Positions 11,904 to 24,624 of a stretch of 64,000 nucleotides of DNA are shown in pieces. Position 1 is the stretch's first letter; each line of letters begins with the position of its first letter. The translations under genes were made by a program, and so were the position numbers. Location: positions 186,001 through 250,000 of the forward strand of contig OZ237738.1 in NCBI GenBank assembly GCA_965178125.1. The letters run 5' to 3'. Below the pieces are notes generated by a model. The model was not told where the DNA came from and made no database searches. It worked only from the letters and a program-made list of their open reading frames with translations. Source of the DNA: Bilabrum cf. latius (lineage: Eukaryota; Bigyra: Bicosoecida; Bigyra; Bicosoecida).

Positions 11904-14900
11904 ATGTCATCCGCATCACCAGGTATATTTATCTAGGATGAGGGAGACTCTGCCGAAAGTGGGGGCGAAATATCAACAGAATCCGTGCTTTAGCGGATGC
12001 CTGCCAACGGTCGCCCGAATCCGCTGCTTTCTGCTGATCGCCGCGACATCAAAACCCCGGAGTCACCCAACCACCCGCCATCTCCAGATGGATTGCCAAA
12101 TGGTGGAGTTGTAGGGGGTTTGCCTGCAGCCACGGAAGTGCCTGCCTCCGCAGGTGGCCGGCCGCCGTCTCCACCAGTTCCGATGGTGTCGAGGCGACCT
12201 CCGTCCGATGTGAGGACAGCAAGGAGTACTGACTAGCCCAACTAGTGGGTGTATGGTCAAGCGTAGCAGCAGAAGGCCGGCAGCGGCACCTCTGCACATC
12301 CTGCAGCGGCAGCCTCGCGCGCTCCTGGCCCACCGCCTCGGAATTCGCGAGGAGGCGAGCAGCGATCGAGCAGCGGCCTTGCAAGTGCGCAGCGGCCCAG
12401 ATCGATCCTTCCACCTCCTAGGCTTCCCATTGCCGGCCCAAGCGACAGCCCGATCGGCAGGCCTCCGCGCCAGCGCAGCCGGAGCCAAAGCCCCGGGTCT
12501 GCGTCACCCGGCGCCGGTTCCGCGGCGCGCGGCGCCTCTGACAGCGAGCCGATCCGGTCCGTGACCGTGCACACCCGGGTGCGCCCCTTGGTGGAGCGCG
12601 AGACCCGCTCCAAGGCGCAGCCCGTCTCCTGGCGCATCACCCGGTCCGCCATCCTGGTGGACGATGGCCTCCGCAAGCGGCCCTGGTCCTTCGATAGGGT
12701 GTTCGCCCCTGGGGACGGGAACGCCGGCGTGTACCAAGAGGTGGCCCGCCCCATCGTGCGGAGGGCGCTGCGGGGCTACAACGGGACGGTGTTCTGCTAC
12801 GGGCAGACCGGCTCCGGCAAGACGTACAGCATGGTCGGTACCATGGGCGGGGGTGCTGCTGCACGGCTAGAGACGGAGGGCGGTGACGTGTCTAGTGCTG
12901 GCGATGGTGATGGGGGTGGCGGTGCGGCCAATGACAGCCGGGGCATGCTGCAGCGGGCCGTGGCCGAGGTGTTCGAACACGTGGAGGGGGAGAGGGCGAG
13001 GGCCAGGAGGCTGGCAGCCAGGGCGCAGCGGGCGCTGGAGGCCAGCGGGACTGGGGAGCAGACGGGGGGCACGGCAGGCAGCGGCAGCGGCAGCGGCAGC
13101 GGCAGGGCGGGCTCCAGGTCCAGGGCGAGGACAGAGCCCAGCGTGCACAGCAGCACCCAGCTGGGCTCCCCCGACTCCGAGTCGAACGCAGGCAGCAGCA
13201 GAGGGTCCTCGCCGCAGAGCACGGGCGCGGGTCGGGCCCAGTCCCCGATGGCGCGGGCCGTGTCCGAGGGTGGGCCCTGGGACGAGCACGAGTATCTGGT
13301 GCGGGTGTCGTACCTGGAGGTGTATAATGAGGAGGTGAACGACCTGCTGCAGGACTCCAGGGCCGGGCACGGCGTGAACCTGAGGATCCTGCGGGATGAC
13401 CCCGTGAAGGGGGCCGTGGTGGAGGGTCTCACCGAGAGGGTGTGCACGGACAGGGGCACGGTCTTCTAGCTGCTGCGGACGGGGGAGCTGAACCGCAGGT
13501 ACGGCTCTCACGACATGAATGCCAGGTCCTCGAGGAGCCACACGGTCTTCCGGATGACCATTGAGAGGAGGACCACGCACCACCCGGGGACACACCGGGG
13601 AGCAGGCAGGGGCGTGCCTGGGTCGGACGGGTGGACGGAGGTGGGCCAGGTCAGCGCCGGGCCCAGGACATCGCAGTGGACGGCGCACCTCGCTCTCGTA
13701 GACCTCGCGGGGTCGGAGCGGCAGACGGACACGGGCACGAGCGGCGAGAGGCTCAAGGAGGGCGGGGCCATCAACCGGTCTCTCTTCGTCCTGGCCCAGG
13801 TGGTGAACAAGCTGGCGGGGAACGCCAGGAGATTGGAGGCGGCCCGCAGGCTGAGGAGGAGAGCAACCTCTGACTCGGACGAGGGCGGCAGCCACGTGGA
13901 CTCTCAGTCGCTCCGTGGACTCGAGGACGAGTTCGTGTTGGATGATGACGACGATGGGGACGGTGCCAAGAGTGGCGGGGGCAGCAGCAGCGACACGAGG
14001 AGGAGGAACCGCCGCAGGAGCGACGCGGATGACGAGGGGGAAGAGGGAGAGGGAGAGGATACGGTGAGTCCTCTCAATTTCGCGAGGAGTATGGCCAACA
14101 AGACGCGGGGAAAGGGGATGCTGGCGCTGGGGGAAATGGACGCGGGCACTTCGCCCAGCGGTGCCGATCGGTTCTTCGGGGACTCTAGTGGTGGTGGTGG
14201 TGGGTCTCCCTCAGCCGCGGGGGGAAGGGGGGGTTCTAGACGTGTGCCCAAGCGGACTCGCTCCATGAGCATGATGCCTTCTCCCACGGGTGGCACTGGT
14301 GGCATGGGGCTGGGATCCTCCCCACGAGCCAGCGCGGCCACGGAGTCTCCGTTGCGGAGGGCGCTCCGGGGCGTGGGCGGCTTGCCTCCCGCCGTGGCCC
14401 GGTCCAGCATCGGCCAGGACCAGGGGCAGCCGACGGACCCGCCCGGTTCTCCTCGTGGCTCTCGCAGGCGGCGCGCCTCTGCCCTCCGCAGGGGCTCCCT
14501 CCGCCTCAAGACCTTTGGGTCCTCGTCCTCCAACAGCGGGTCCGGAGGGCCTGGGCACCTGCTGGACCCAGTGGCCCCGCCCAGCACCAGGGGCAGGTCG
14601 GGCGGATCTCTCAAGAGACACGCGACCTCGCAGGGATTCGGATTCGGGTCACCGCCCTCATCGCCCAGCGGTAGTACCGACGGCCGATTCGACTTTGGGG
14701 GCATCACTGGGAGCAGCAGTAGTCGCGGCCCGCCCCTGGAATCGCTGGACGACCACGTGCCCTACCGCAGCAGCAAGCTGACCCGCATCCTGCGGCAGTC
14801 GCTCGGTGGCAACTCGTTCACTGCGGTGCTGCTGTGCATCACGCCGGCGGCGCAGCACCAGCAGGAGAGCGTATCCACGCTTCAGTTCGGTCAGTCCTGC

Positions 14901-17900
14901 AAGCGAATCAAGAACCAGGTCGTCAAGAATGATGGGGCCGGAGCGGGATCGGGCGCCCCTGGCACGCCGGGGTCTGGAGGGGCGGGCGAGGGGGGCAGAG
15001 GCGCGGGCGCTGCCCGGCAGGCCGAGGTGGCTCGCTACCAGGAGCAGGTGCAGGCGCTGCAGCGAAAGATCGAGGACATGGAGGAGGAGCTGGAGACGAG
15101 GCGCGCGTCCGAGGAGCAAAGGGAGAAGGAGGGCGCCTCGGCGCAGGAGCTGCGGGCTGCTAGGCAGGAGGCCGATGGGCTCAGGCGCAGGGTGCAGCAG
15201 GACGAGGAGAGGGCGAGGGACCTGCAGCGGTCTGTTGATCGACTCAAGGGGCTCATCGCGAGTGCCACGCCAGTGATGCCGCAGAGGGCGCCCGGAGAGG
15301 GTCGTAGAGGAGGACGCCCAGGCTCGGTGGGTGGATCTGCCACGGCGCGCAGGAGGCGAGCCAGCCTGTCCTACTTGGGCTCGCCCGGGCTGATCCACCC
15401 AGGATAGGGGGTCGGGAGGCGGGGAGGGCGGGGTGACCCTGATACTGAGAGCAGTGGTGTCGCTGTGGAGGAGGCGCTGGGCCTCGCTGGCTCTGGCGTC
15501 CTGCTGAGCAGCGTGCGAGGACCAAAGGGGGGAGCGGCAGCCGGGAATGGGGACAAGGGGAGAAACGGGGCCTCGGCTGTCCCGGACGGCCGGGCCGCGC
15601 TTGCATTGATTGCCCGCTCCCGGCACGGCGGCATCGGAACCATCCAGCTGCGAGCCATGGGCATGGGTGGGCGTGCATCGGATGCCAGTGCCAGCCCACA
15701 GGCGCGAGCGGTGGGGCGGTGGGCAGGCGATTCCGAAGGTGCTGGCAGCAGCAGCGATCGAGGCGATGGCTCCTCTTCCCTGTCCTCCGGCGGTGACGTC
15801 CCTGGCCTGGCGTGGCTCGCGGGGGGCAGCAGCAGCGGTGGTGGTGCCACCCGCCGGCTGGCTGAGCTCGAGGCGGCCCGGGACGACGACTTCTCGGACG
15901 TGATCGCCTCGCTGGCCAAGGCCTCCAAGCGCAAGGCGGCCTCGCACGCTGCTGCCCTGCATAGTCTGGAAGAACAGCTGCGGGAGGCGCAACAAGCGGG
16001 TGCCAAAGCCAGGGCTGACACCGAGCGGGCCCTCGATGCATAGCGCAAGGCCGATGAGGCGCGAGACAAGGAGGCCAGGCGGGCAGAGCAGGCGCTGGAG
16101 CAGCTCGTGGCCGCCCGGGATACCGAGCGATCGCTGTCATAGGAGAAGAGCCGTGCAGATGCGCTGGAGAACAGGCTGACAGAGCTGGACGATCTGCGGA
16201 AGGAGTTGCAGCGGGCGCACGAGGAAACCAAGGATAGGCAGGAGCAGCTGGACGAGAAAGAGAAAGAGACGGAGGGGTTGCAGCGGGAGCTAGAGACTGC
16301 GAGGCAGGAGGCCGCCAGCGCGAGGGAACAAGCCAGCGAGGCGAATGGACGGGCGCAGGAGCACAAGCGCAGGCTGGCAGAGGAGGAAGTCAGAGGGAAG
16401 CTGCTGCAGGAGCAGCTGCAGGCCGCGAGGGGGCAGCTGGGGGAGGCTCGGCAGCAGGCGGGCCGCGCGCAAGAGGAGGCCAGCCAGAGGTCCAGGGAGC
16501 TCGAGGAGGCCCGGGCCGGCGAGAAGGCAGCCGCGCACGAGGCCCGTGAGCTGAAGCAGCAAGCAGAGGCGGTGGAAGAGGCCAAAGAGGCAGCGAATCG
16601 GATCAGTGCAGAGGCTAGGGAACAGATGGAGGAGGCGGAGCGGCGCTCGGAGGACGTGGGGGGCAGAGAGGCCGCGCTGGAGCTCAGGACGGCCTCGGCC
16701 TCGCGAAGGGAGGCCGAGGTGGAGGCGAGAGAGCTCGCGGTGGCTGCCAGGGAGGATGCAGTGGGCAGCAGGGAACAAGAAGCGGACGGTAGGGAGGATG
16801 CCCTGGATCGAAGGGAGGCCGAGACAGCCCGTGAGGAGCAGGCGCACGCGGCGGAGCGAGAGGAGCATGAGAGGACCGACGCGGTCGTGGCAGCCGTGCG
16901 GAGGGCCCTGCTGCAGCGCGCGCTGGCGAGGGTGAGGGAGTCGAGGGCGAGGGCGGAGGCGGCGCAGGCAGCCGAGGCGGACGCGGCCGCTCGCTGCGAG
17001 GACGCGCGCGCTGCGGAGGAGCGGCTCCGGGGCGTGCGCGCGGGTCTGGAGCGCGAGAGGGTGACGATCGAGGAGGCCCGAGGGGAGATCGACCGTTCGT
17101 CAGGGGCGCTGCAGCGGCGGGAGGAGCGCGCGCAGGAGAGGGAGCAGGAGCTGCGCGATGCACTTCAGAAGGAGAGGGAGTCGGTGGAGGCGGCCTCCGC
17201 CCGAGAGCGCTCACTGGACGAGAGGGAGGCCCGGCTCGGCAGGCGCGAGGACGAGCTGGGCGAGAGGGAGGCTCGGCTGAGGGAGAGAGAGGGGGAGGCG
17301 AAGGGCCTGCAGGAGGCGGCCCGGCGGCGCAACGAAGCCGTCACGCTGGCCGCCGTGGCGGTTGGGCTGGACGAGGCCCAGGTCCGCGACAGGGAGTCGA
17401 GGGTGGGCAGTGCTCTGCAAGGTGCGGACGGCGCGGCGGACATGGCGGCCCGCTCGCTGGAGGCGGCTGCCCAATGGGAGGAGGACGCGAGGCAGGCGAG
17501 GAAGCGGCTGGAGGCCCGGGCGCAGAGCCTGGCGGAGCGAGAGCAGAGGCTCCGGCAGGAGCAGAGGGGCGTCCTGGAGGCGAGGGCTGCCGCAGAGGTG
17601 GCGCGGGCCGAGGCGGCGGATCGGCTGCAGAGGGCGGGAGCTGCAGATGAGGAGTCGACCCGGCTGCGGGGAGAGCTGGAGAAGAGACAGGCGGAGCTGG
17701 CCCGCCTGGAGGATGAGCTGTCCCGGAGGGAGAAGGCGCTCGAGAAGGCCACCGCGGCCGCCCGCATGGCAGCGAGCCAGCAAAAAATAGACGAAGGTGA
17801 CATCGCGGCTGCCGCGCGCCTGTCCGCCGACGGCGAGGTGGTGGACCCCGACGTGCGAGCCGCGGAGGAAGCGGCTCTGCGGGATGCTGTGCGCGGTCGC

Positions 17901-20327
17901 AGCGCCGCGGAGCACGACTCAAGGGAGGCCCGGCAGGCCATGGGTGCTGCGCTGCAGCGGGAGGCGGAGGCCCGCCGGGAGGTGGCTCGTCTGGAGGCCA
18001 AGGTGGCTGCCCTGATGCTGGGAGCGCTATCTCCCGGGCCTTTGTAGCATTCACGCAAGCGCAACAACAGCCGAATCGGGGACGGGGATATGGGCGGGAG
18101 TGGTCACCGCGGGTAGGCGAGGGGCAGGAGGAGGCGGAGCAGGTCCAGGTCCAGGTCCAGGTCCAGGTCCAGGTCCAGGTCCAGGTCCAGATCCATGGCA
18201 AGGTCTACATCTGGGTCCTCTCCTGGGGGGCGCAGGCGGCTGTCTTCAGGAAGGGCGGGGGTGGGCAGCGGGTCTCGGTCCAAGCGGAGGAGGCCGACGC
18301 ATGCTGGCAGCGAGGACCAGGGCCAGGGCCAGGACAAGGACGAGGACTAGGACGAGGACCTAGCAGGGACTGGCGACGATGATGTGGGCCAGAGCAGCGA
18401 ACCAGGGTATGCCCGGGCGGCGGAGCGGCACGAGAGGCAGGAGCAGGAGCTCGCTGAGCAGCGGAACCGGGATGTCCATGCGCGGCGCCGGAGTTCCGGG
18501 TCATTCTCGCAGCCTCGGTCTCGAGGGGGCAGCCGAGGCAGGGTCTCGAGCAGGGTCTCAATCACCGGCAGGATCGGGAGAGGCGATGAGAAAGAGAGCA
18601 AGAGCAAGACCCCAGTGTCTAGCGGGGCGGAGCATGCGGTGGCTGGGCCTTTGAAGCAGTCGCCAGGGCCCGCGCAGAGCTCCCGACCGGATTCAAAACA
18701 AGTAGGCAGTCCACGTCCGAGCAGCGCAAAGGCGAGCCCGGAGCAGTCGTCCCCTGCCACCACTGGCCCTGCAGTCACAGCAGCAGCAACAGACACTACA
18801 CCGTAGCCCCGGCATGCCCTTCCCTCTGCCCACGTGTTGGACGGAGGTGGTACAACCACGGCCTCCACCTCGATCGAGTCCCAGCACGAGCACGGGCTTC
18901 AATCGCACTCGCTGGGCGCCGGCGATACGGTCGCTTCGATCCAGGACGGCGCCGCTGCCGAGATGCATGCAGGTCTAGCCATTGGCAAGGTCAAGGGCAA
19001 GACTGGTACGGGTGCAGGCGAGTCCAAGGAGAGCCTCGGAACGCGGGACTAGGGGGGGGACATGGCCGTGCCGACCGCCACGATTGACCTGCGGGGGTTC
19101 ATGGACGAATTCAACGCGGCTGCCTCGCTGGGCGCAGCCAGCAGAGGGACAAGGCGCGGGGCCAGGCCAGGGAACAAGGGACCCGGCCTCCGAGTGAAGG
19201 TTGGTGCAGCCAAGCCCGTTGCACTGCATGGTAATGCGGTTGCCTAGAGCGAGTCACCAGGAGCTGCGGACGGGACCGGTGGGTCCTACGCGCGGCGAGC
19301 GGCAGCAGCTGCCGCTGGCTCGCAGCTAGGCAAGCAGACGCGGGGCGGCAGGACGCCCAGGCGTGCCCCCGGGCGGTCCGGCGCGGCCCGCCGCACCCGC
19401 TCCCCTATGGCGGCCTCTGTAGCCAGCAGCAGCCGCAACAACGGAACTGCCAGCGTGCGGAGAAGCCGCGAGGGCGGCGCACACCGGCACCCGTCCCCGC
19501 GCGCCCGAAGCAGGGGGCGCGGCACCAGCAGCCCGTCGGGTGCAACTGCCCCCATCCCGTCCCCGTCCGAGCCGGGGTACCGCACTGCAGTGCGAGCTAA
19601 GGTGCGCAGGGAGAGCACGGTGGCACAGAGGAGACGCGAGTAGAGGGAGCGCAAGGCGAGGGAGGAGACGGACAGGCAGTCTGCTTACAGGCGACAGGCA
19701 GCGGAGAATTTGAGAAGGGCGGCAGCGTCGTCCCCAGGGCCATAGGCCAGGGCCAGAGCTCTTATCGGAGGGAATGCAACTCGCGCGGCGGATGCACCTG
19801 GGTATGAAGACGCAGGTCAGGCCTCAGAATTGGCGGGTCTCAGCGCGGCCAGTGTCAGGGTTGGCGTCAGGGCGGCTGGTGCTCCGCTGGCGATCGAAAT
19901 CGTCCCCGTCAGGGATGGCGTGAGCGCTCCAGCGGCGGCCAGAGGAGTTCATGGAGCCTCGACTGGAGACTAGTCCCAAACTCCAAACTATGACAACTAG
20001 GATCCAGCATCGGAGCGTGCGAACGATGCTGGAGCCTGGGCCGCGACGGACGACTGGGGCATGCCAGTCTCGCAGCCCACACGGCCGCATAGAGGCCCAC
20101 AGTCATGGCAAAAGCACGTCGGAAGGCTTGCAGGATCTGTGGGTGATGCAGCTGGCGGCGCTGTACCATAGACATAGAGCAGCAGCTCTCGTCCGGAGGG
20201 TAAGGAGGCCTCAACGGTGGACAACGAAGTGCTTGTGTCACCGTCGCAGCTACTGCGCAAGGGAGCCATCCGGTTCGCCAACCCGGCAACCGAAAGTGAT
20301 AGCGATGCTGTTGTAGTCGAAGGCTAA
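11904..20327 (+). CDS. Giant N-terminal-motor kinesin with coiled coils and an Arg/Ser-rich tail
   Basis: A single open frame of 2807 residues ending in TAA, containing many TAG codons. The ATG at 11904 begins MSSASPGIF, and an in-frame TAG follows at codon 11. The motor lies at about residues 220-1006: HTRVRPL near 223, P-loop GQTGSGKT at 300-307, NARSSRSH near 539, DLAGSE at 600-605, VPYRSSKLT at 952 and FGQSCKRIKN at about 997. A TAG at 13467 sits inside the motor (GTVF-Gln-LLRTG). The motor is expanded by two low-complexity insertions: about 100 extra residues after the P-loop region, and about 310 residues between NKLAGN (about 634) and the YRSSKLT element. Residues 1036-1960 are mainly heptad-like Glu/Arg/Ala coiled coil. 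The tail is Arg/Ser/Gly-rich and includes an RS-dipeptide run. The protein is a microtubule motor; the subfamily cannot be assigned. The recurrent FGQ..K.IKN neck is kinesin-1-like, but this is weak evidence. Confidence 0.92.
18141..18194 (+). repeat. Hexanucleotide AGGTCC tandem repeat coding (Arg-Ser)n
   Basis: Eight perfect copies of AGGTCC plus one variant (AGATCC) lie in the kinesin tail and encode an uninterrupted RS dipeptide repeat, preceded by RRRS. The unit is a multiple of three, so copy-number change would keep the frame. Confidence 0.95.
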
Positions 20328-21049
20328 ATGTTGTTGTCGGAGGTGCATTCGCGGAGTATACATGCTGAATAAGTGGCTACGACGACAATCGCCGAAACCC
20401 CGATCCGCAGGCCCCAGGGACGGTCGCAATCCATCATCGACGAGCCGGTCCAAGTAGCAGTCTGTCTATCTCCAAGAGTTTTGTAGGACCCCATTCTATG
20501 TAAGATTGTGAGTTGTTGCGTTAAACGGGCTGTTTTTTTTTGGGACTGGATTGGTCTGGCAACGGTCCAAGCAAGTAAGTAGTACAAGATGTTGGGGAGA
20601 CAGCGGAACGTGGATAGCCGAACGGGTGGCCCGTCGACGAAACCCGGCCTCTCCTGTCGGTTGCGATCCGTGGTTGTTTTAACATCTTTCCATGGACATG
20701 CGACCGTCCTTGTGTCCGTTCCAAGTGCCTGCTAGGCTACCGTAAGCAGTCCGAATGGTACAAGCCTCATTCCAGCTTCATAGCGCGCCGCAGGCACCTC
20801 GTGTTCGATTATTGCCAACGACTTGGATAAATTTAGACCACTAACGAATCTAGAAGGCGCATATTGGGGCGAGAGACCGCGTAAACCTGTGTCTGCGGCA
20901 ACAGAGCCGCTCATTGTCCAAGCGTCCGCTCGTAGGCGAGTGGAAGACATACTGCCCCCAACGGCAAGCTGGACTTGCTCGTGTTCGCAGCTCCAAGCAT
21001 CAGATAAGGTTGCGTTCAGGGTTGCTATTTTACCCCAATAGCGGCGACC
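20328..21049. other. Intergenic region, no gene seen
   Basis: About 720 bases lie between the kinesin stop (TAA) and the start of the next plus-strand gene. Base composition is more even than in the genes. There is a T8 run near 20532. Short open frames on both strands lack recognisable content. It probably holds the kinesin 3' UTR and the next promoter. Confidence 0.5.
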
Positions 21050-24000
21050 ATGAGCCTGAATCCCGTAGAAGCTGCCTACAGCCAAATTGCAGAATTAACC
21101 CCGCCGGCGCGTGCACACGCCGGCGGCCGATGCAGCGATGTATCGCCGACCGTGGCAGATCCGGCTGGCTACGCGCAATAGTGTGCAAAGCTAGCATGGC
21201 ATTGGCAAGACATGATTGGAGCAAGTGTGCAAGTCAGGCACCGCCAGATCAATACCAGCGCTAGTGGCAGTCCGGGGGTCGACTGGGCCTCCTTGCGCTC
21301 GAGCTGGGCCTCCAGACCACGACCAGACGGCATTGCCGATGCTGACTGTGCATTTGGCTCGCAAACTTTAGCCGCTCCACGTAAGTTGAAGATTGTGCTG
21401 TGTGTTGCGCTTGATGAGCTCACAGAGTGGTGCTTTCCCCGTGATTGCTACAAGTTTGATCCACTTTGGATGCCTCCCTCCACCAACTTTGCAGGACAAG
21501 CCCGGGCTTCTTCCCAACTGAAACACGGTGATACACGGCCACCTTCGCCGCAGACGAGGCCAGTGCCCGCATCCAATTCGTCGGTCGATCGCAGCCGTCC
21601 GGTTTCTCCGACGTCGGCGGATTCCGCAATCGAGAATCGGCCCGCCGACAACCAGCTGGGCCAAACATCGGGCAAGTCTATGATTCGAACTACTACGTAT
21701 GGCAGCACTACTGCTCTTGCAACTGCTCTGGAGGCTGGACAAGCCGTGCAAGACGCCAGGCAGCAATCCGCTGTTGGCACCACTGGCTGGGGCCGGAGCA
21801 CGAGACCTACCCACTGGCACGATGCATCATTCGCACCCCGAGACAAGTGGTGGGCGTTTCCACTCAGGTACAGCCAGTCTGTTGCAGAACAGCCCCAACC
21901 ACTGATGATGCCGGGCCCGCACTCCCACTTGCAGTGGACAGGGGGCGACGGCAGCGACCACTCCTCGCCGCACCACACCGCCGGCATCTGCATCTCAATG
22001 ATTCCAGGAGACGAACAGACGCACCTGAGGCATAAGATGTACGATATCGCACCCCTGGACTCAGACGCAGCCGCTGGCCTTCTCGCCCTGAGCCAGGGCG
22101 GCATGGGCATGGACCAGAACCAGGACCAGATACCGGAGCCGCGGACGAGCGGGTGGCAGCCGTCTCTGCCGGGGAAGTAGATGGTCGCAAGTTTACCAAG
22201 CCACCGCATGCACCATGACCGCTCCAGCGCTGGGGGTGCGTCTGGTGCCGCTGCAGTGCTGCCAGCAGCAGGCTTGCGTACTTTGCCAACAGTGAGCCAC
22301 CGCGTGCCCAGCACGATCGGGAAGAAACGCCTGCGCCACTCGATGCAAAGTTCTGGGGCCATGTTTGGCACAGGATTTCGCGCATCCAATAGTCTGCCAC
22401 AGCACGTAGCCCGCGGCCCAGCGGTCCAAAGCCGGGTCATGCCCCTCCGATACTGGGGTAGCGAGAGCCTCCGAGCCGGGTCTGTAAGAAGGACCGGGCA
22501 GGGGATGGCGGCTGCTACCCGACAGAGCGCACTCAAACGTGGCCGCAAGGAATCGTCAGGGTCTCAGTCATAGAGTGTATTGGACCAGCACGCCCATGGC
22601 AGCGTCTGGATCGACCACGGAGTTGCACATAGATCGGGCCAAGGTACTGCCCTCCCGACCACTACTGCCAGCCGCAGAGAATCGATCGTTACCCACAGCG
22701 GGCGTGCAACGCCGACTCGTCTTTTATCTAGCACGATGTCTGCATCTATTTCGCCCAGATTTCCCCCTATGAACAGTGTCGGGCCGGGGTCTAACGGCGC
22801 TGGAGCTGGAGACATGCAGAGCGCAGCGCGTCTCGCGAATTGCAGGAGCCCCCGTGCTCGTGCAGCGCTGGACATTCACAGCGGCAGTTCTGCCAGACGC
22901 CCGGCTCGTGGCTTTGGAGGCACTTGGGGTAGTGCATTCGCGTCGGCTGGGACCCCAGGATCATCGCGGGAACTCGAGACAGCCAGCCCAGGGCAACTGA
23001 CGGTATCGGCCATCACGGTCCAAACACTATCCCGAGCTGCACGTGCCTTGCGGCGCACCTCACCCGCCCTAGAGGTCCCACTGGGAGCACTGCTCGCCGG
23101 TGTTTTGCCTTCGGTGGTGCGACGCCCAGCCAAGGGGCTGCCTACCGGCATGTCAGAGGGAGGACTCGACCTGGCTTCACTGACACGTGGTGGTGATGTG
23201 GAGGTATCTCTCGCCTCGGCAAGTAGCAGTCCAAGTGATCGGGGCTGTGTCGAGATTAAAACGCAGCTCACTTTGGTGGAGAAGCTGATAGATGATGTTG
23301 AGACGGCTCTTCAACGCCGTGAGTTCAGCAGCACGACAAGCGGAGACAGCCTGAGTGGCGACGCTAAGGCTGCACTGAATCGGCTCGCGCTGCTGGTGTG
23401 TGGACCTGAAGAAAATGGAACAGAAGGGGCGTCACCCTACCGTGATTGTGCCGCAGAGGTGCTGTCAGCACTGCTCGGCATGGAGCAGCGCTTTCTGCAA
23501 GGTGCGCTTCGTGGCTGGGCCCTGCCCTGCCTGGGTCAGCTGGCCGGGGACAGGCACTTTCATGTTGCTGCTGCACTGCTTTGGGCCTAGAAGACTCTTG
23601 CTGCCCCAGGGGCGCGCAACTGCGTGATGGTGGAGGCAGTTGTCTCTGACCGGGCCGAGACTGTCCTCCGAGCATGCCCACGGCATGTTGATCGAGCGTG
23701 CAAGGAGGCAACCAAACACGCCGAGACTACCGCAGATGCTAGCATTGCAATCACAGAGGCAGGAGTGGTGCTTTAGACAGAGTCCATGACTTCTGCAGGC
23801 TACACTGCCCGGCATGATGATGGCAGTAGGTCCTGCTCCTCCCCTCAACCAATGCCGTCGAGCTCCTCGCCCTCGTCCTCCTCGTGGAGTGCTGTGCCGC
23901 GTGCATCGACACTACTGGGAGGCCCACACACCAGCGAAGGGGGGGCAATTGGCGCTCGTTCTGACTCCTTGCCCGCGCCCGTGTCCTCTGAAGTTAAGAG

Positions 24001-24514
24001 CGAGGTGCACCCACCATGCGTGTACAGAACGTAGATTCGGGGCCAAATCCCGCTCTGCTGCCTGCGGCTGCGGGTGCCCGCCAGCGCAACCTTCTTGAAC
24101 CGTCCTGGTGCGGGTGCAGGTGCAGGTATTGATGCTAGCGCAGAGTATCACAGCGCAAACTAGGGTAACTGTAGCGCTTCTGGCCGCGTGTATGCAACTA
24201 GACTTGCCGGTGGGGCCGTTGTCCTGCGTAGAAGTCCCACAGACCCACTTGGCCTGCTGGTGGATGGTGAGACCAGGCTGGAGTGCCTGGGCGCGGGACC
24301 TTCTCCAGGGGGTGGCATGGCGGAACGCGGCGCGGTGTGCGTGCCAGTGGTGCGCATGGGTGGGCCCTGCATGGGGGAGGTTCTACCCCAAGTCATGTCA
24401 GTGCAGGTGCAGCTGACTGACCTGGTTGCGGGCAGGGTGCCTGACCTGTCGGGCGCAGGCGTGGGTGTCTGTAACTCGCTGGGCAAGTTTTGGGCAGGTA
24501 GCATGGAGGCATAA
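21050..24514 (+). CDS. Unrecognised protein, 1116 residues
   Basis: Two exons are proposed: 21050-21380 and 21495-24514 (TAA). The ATG at 21050 (MSLNPVEAAYSQIAEL) follows an AT-richer stretch, and the frame contains a TAG 43 codons later. The 114-base intron begins GTAAGT and ends TTTGCAG with matching phase 1; it is also open in frame, so retention is possible. At least five further TAG codons are read through (22178, 22571, 23588, 23774 and 24032 among them). The N-terminal half is Ser/Pro/Gly-rich. A region near 23030-23600 looks folded, with predicted helices such as QLTLVEKLIDDVETALQRR and a Leu-rich stretch after it. The C-terminal 110 residues form a second ordered block (about 24180-24500). 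I do not recognise either region. Its neighbours give no functional hint. Confidence 0.7.
21101..21126. repeat. Near-perfect 26-bp palindrome
   Basis: Nine-base arms CCGCCGGCG and CGCCGGCGG flank the octamer cgtgcaca, whose core GTGCAC is itself palindromic; only one pair near the centre mismatches. It lies inside the N-terminal coding sequence of the gene at 21050, where it encodes PPARAHAGG. Confidence 0.8.
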
Positions 24515-24624
24515 CGAACGGTGGTGTGCTTGAACGCTGAAGAGGACAGGAAATGAAACAGAGTGGGTCTTTCGTACAACCTCATCAGTATCCACGACAC
24601 CACGCCATGCTTTGCACCCGACAA

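Noticed and set aside
20328-21049. A minus-strand protein-coding gene at 20732-21085
   Set aside because: No recognisable content, no flanking splice logic, and length within chance expectation.
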